DNA of 14,237 bases, from assembly GCA_947478935.1 (NCBI GenBank), contig CANJXV010000035.1, positions 1 through 14,237 on the forward strand, given 5' to 3'. The notes below the pieces were generated by a model. It was not told the DNA's origin, made no database searches, and saw nothing but the letters and a program-made list of their open reading frames with translations. The position numbers and the translations under genes were made by a program. Shown in pieces: positions 13,826 to 14,237 of this stretch (positions within the stretch are counted from its first letter, which is position 1; the number at the start of each line of letters is the position of its first letter). The stretch comes from Comamonadaceae bacterium. Lineage in GTDB: Bacteria > Pseudomonadota > Gammaproteobacteria > Burkholderiales > Burkholderiaceae_C.

Positions 13826-14237
13826 GTGATTTCCAAATCGGGATCTTGGTGCTCGGCGTTTTGGTCTTGCTGGGCGTGCTGCTGCAAAGCTTGTGGTCGG
13901 CCCGGGCCAACGCACCGCGTCAGGCCGATGCGGTCGCTGAAAGCGGTGAGCAGGACGGTAAAACCAGTTTCACCGAGCCAGTGTTTGATGATTCGGGCTT
14001 TACCGATTTCAATTTGTCAGTGAGCGCCCCGCGCCGCCCCGCGATAGACAGCTTGATTGATACGGTAGCCGCCGTAGATTTAGACCCTGTGGTGTCCGCA
14101 GTTTCTGGCGATGCTGCGGTGGCCGCGTTTCCCGGCAGTTGGCGCGTGGGGAGCAAACCTTTTTTGATTGAAGGCTTTAACGCCGATGCGCAGGAGTGGG
14201 AAACACCGGTGCCCGGTGCGCGCTATATGGCGTTTCA
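13822..14237 (+). CDS. zipA: cell division protein ZipA, N-terminal part (3' truncated by window edge)
   Basis: The first 138 codons are present and the gene runs off the right edge. An N-terminal membrane anchor spans about residues 6-25 (IGILVLGVLVLLGVLLQSLW) with a basic residue just after it (R28). An acidic, low-complexity linker follows (about 35-95). Then comes GSWRVGSKPFLIEGFN (105-120), which opens the FtsZ-binding C-terminal domain in the betaproteobacterial sequences I remember. ZipA tethers FtsZ polymers to the inner membrane during septum assembly. The linker is short compared with the long Pro/Gln-rich one of Escherichia coli. The ATG overlaps the smc stop as ATGA and has GGAGG at 13813-13817, four bases upstream. 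The smc-zipA pairing supports the call, since the N-terminus alone is weakly conserved. Confidence 0.85.
   Translation, partial: MSDFQIGILVLGVLVLLGVLLQSLWSARANAPRQADAVAESGEQDGKTSFTEPVFDDSGFTDFNLSVSAPRRPAIDSLIDTVAAVDLDPVVSAVSGDAAVAAFPGSWRVGSKPFLIEGFNADAQEWETPVPGARYMAF

Noticed and set aside
1..14237. CRISPR array, insertion sequence, prophage or defence island
   Set aside because: No direct repeats with regular spacing, no transposase or integrase frame and no terminal inverted repeats were seen. All genes are chromosomal housekeeping families.

Overview
The window is a GC-rich stretch of housekeeping chromosome from a betaproteobacterium, most likely a Burkholderiales member of the Comamonadaceae type. 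This rests on remembered family sequences and gene content: the ZipA and SMC N-termini, the AMP-ligase, and a dapC-dapD-(PilT/PilU-like)-dapE-prmB cluster. No database search was possible. Eleven protein-coding genes cover almost everything. I see no rRNA, tRNA, CRISPR array, insertion sequence, phage gene or attachment site, and no gene-free gap longer than about 270 bases.

Layout. (1) 1-130: the last 42 codons of a gamma-glutamyltransferase on the + strand. It converges across a long GC-rich hairpin (152-200) on a fatty acyl-CoA ligase-like AMP-binding enzyme on the - strand (212-1897). (2) 1898-2164: an AT-richer divergent promoter region, followed by a small exported, lysine-rich protein of unknown function (2165-2404). 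Its stop codon lies 4 bases from that of the opposing operon. (3) 9707 down to 2409, - strand: a compact six-gene run, dapC, dapD, a degenerate PilU/PilT-type ATPase, dapE, prmB and a YheS-type ABC-F ATPase. The last four genes are joined by stop/start overlaps (TGATG, ATGA, ATGA), and the ATPase starts 5 bases after dapD. This is probably one transcript. (4) 9798 to the right edge, + strand: a stand-alone histidine phosphotransfer (HPt) protein, then smc with a GTG start, then zipA, which overlaps smc by ATGA and runs off the window.

How the genes fit together. DapD, DapC and DapE are three successive steps of the succinylase branch that makes LL-diaminopimelate for lysine and peptidoglycan. 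PrmB (methylates ribosomal protein L3) and the ABC-F protein (ribosome-associated ATPase) tie the same transcript to translation. SMC and ZipA link chromosome condensation/segregation with septum assembly.

I do not see a clearly undescribed multi-gene system. The items most worth a second look are the PilU-like ATPase locked inside the dap operon with its His box, Asp box and Walker B surroundings altered, the orphan HPt protein upstream of smc, the small exported protein with two cysteines, and the 49-base hairpin between the first two genes.
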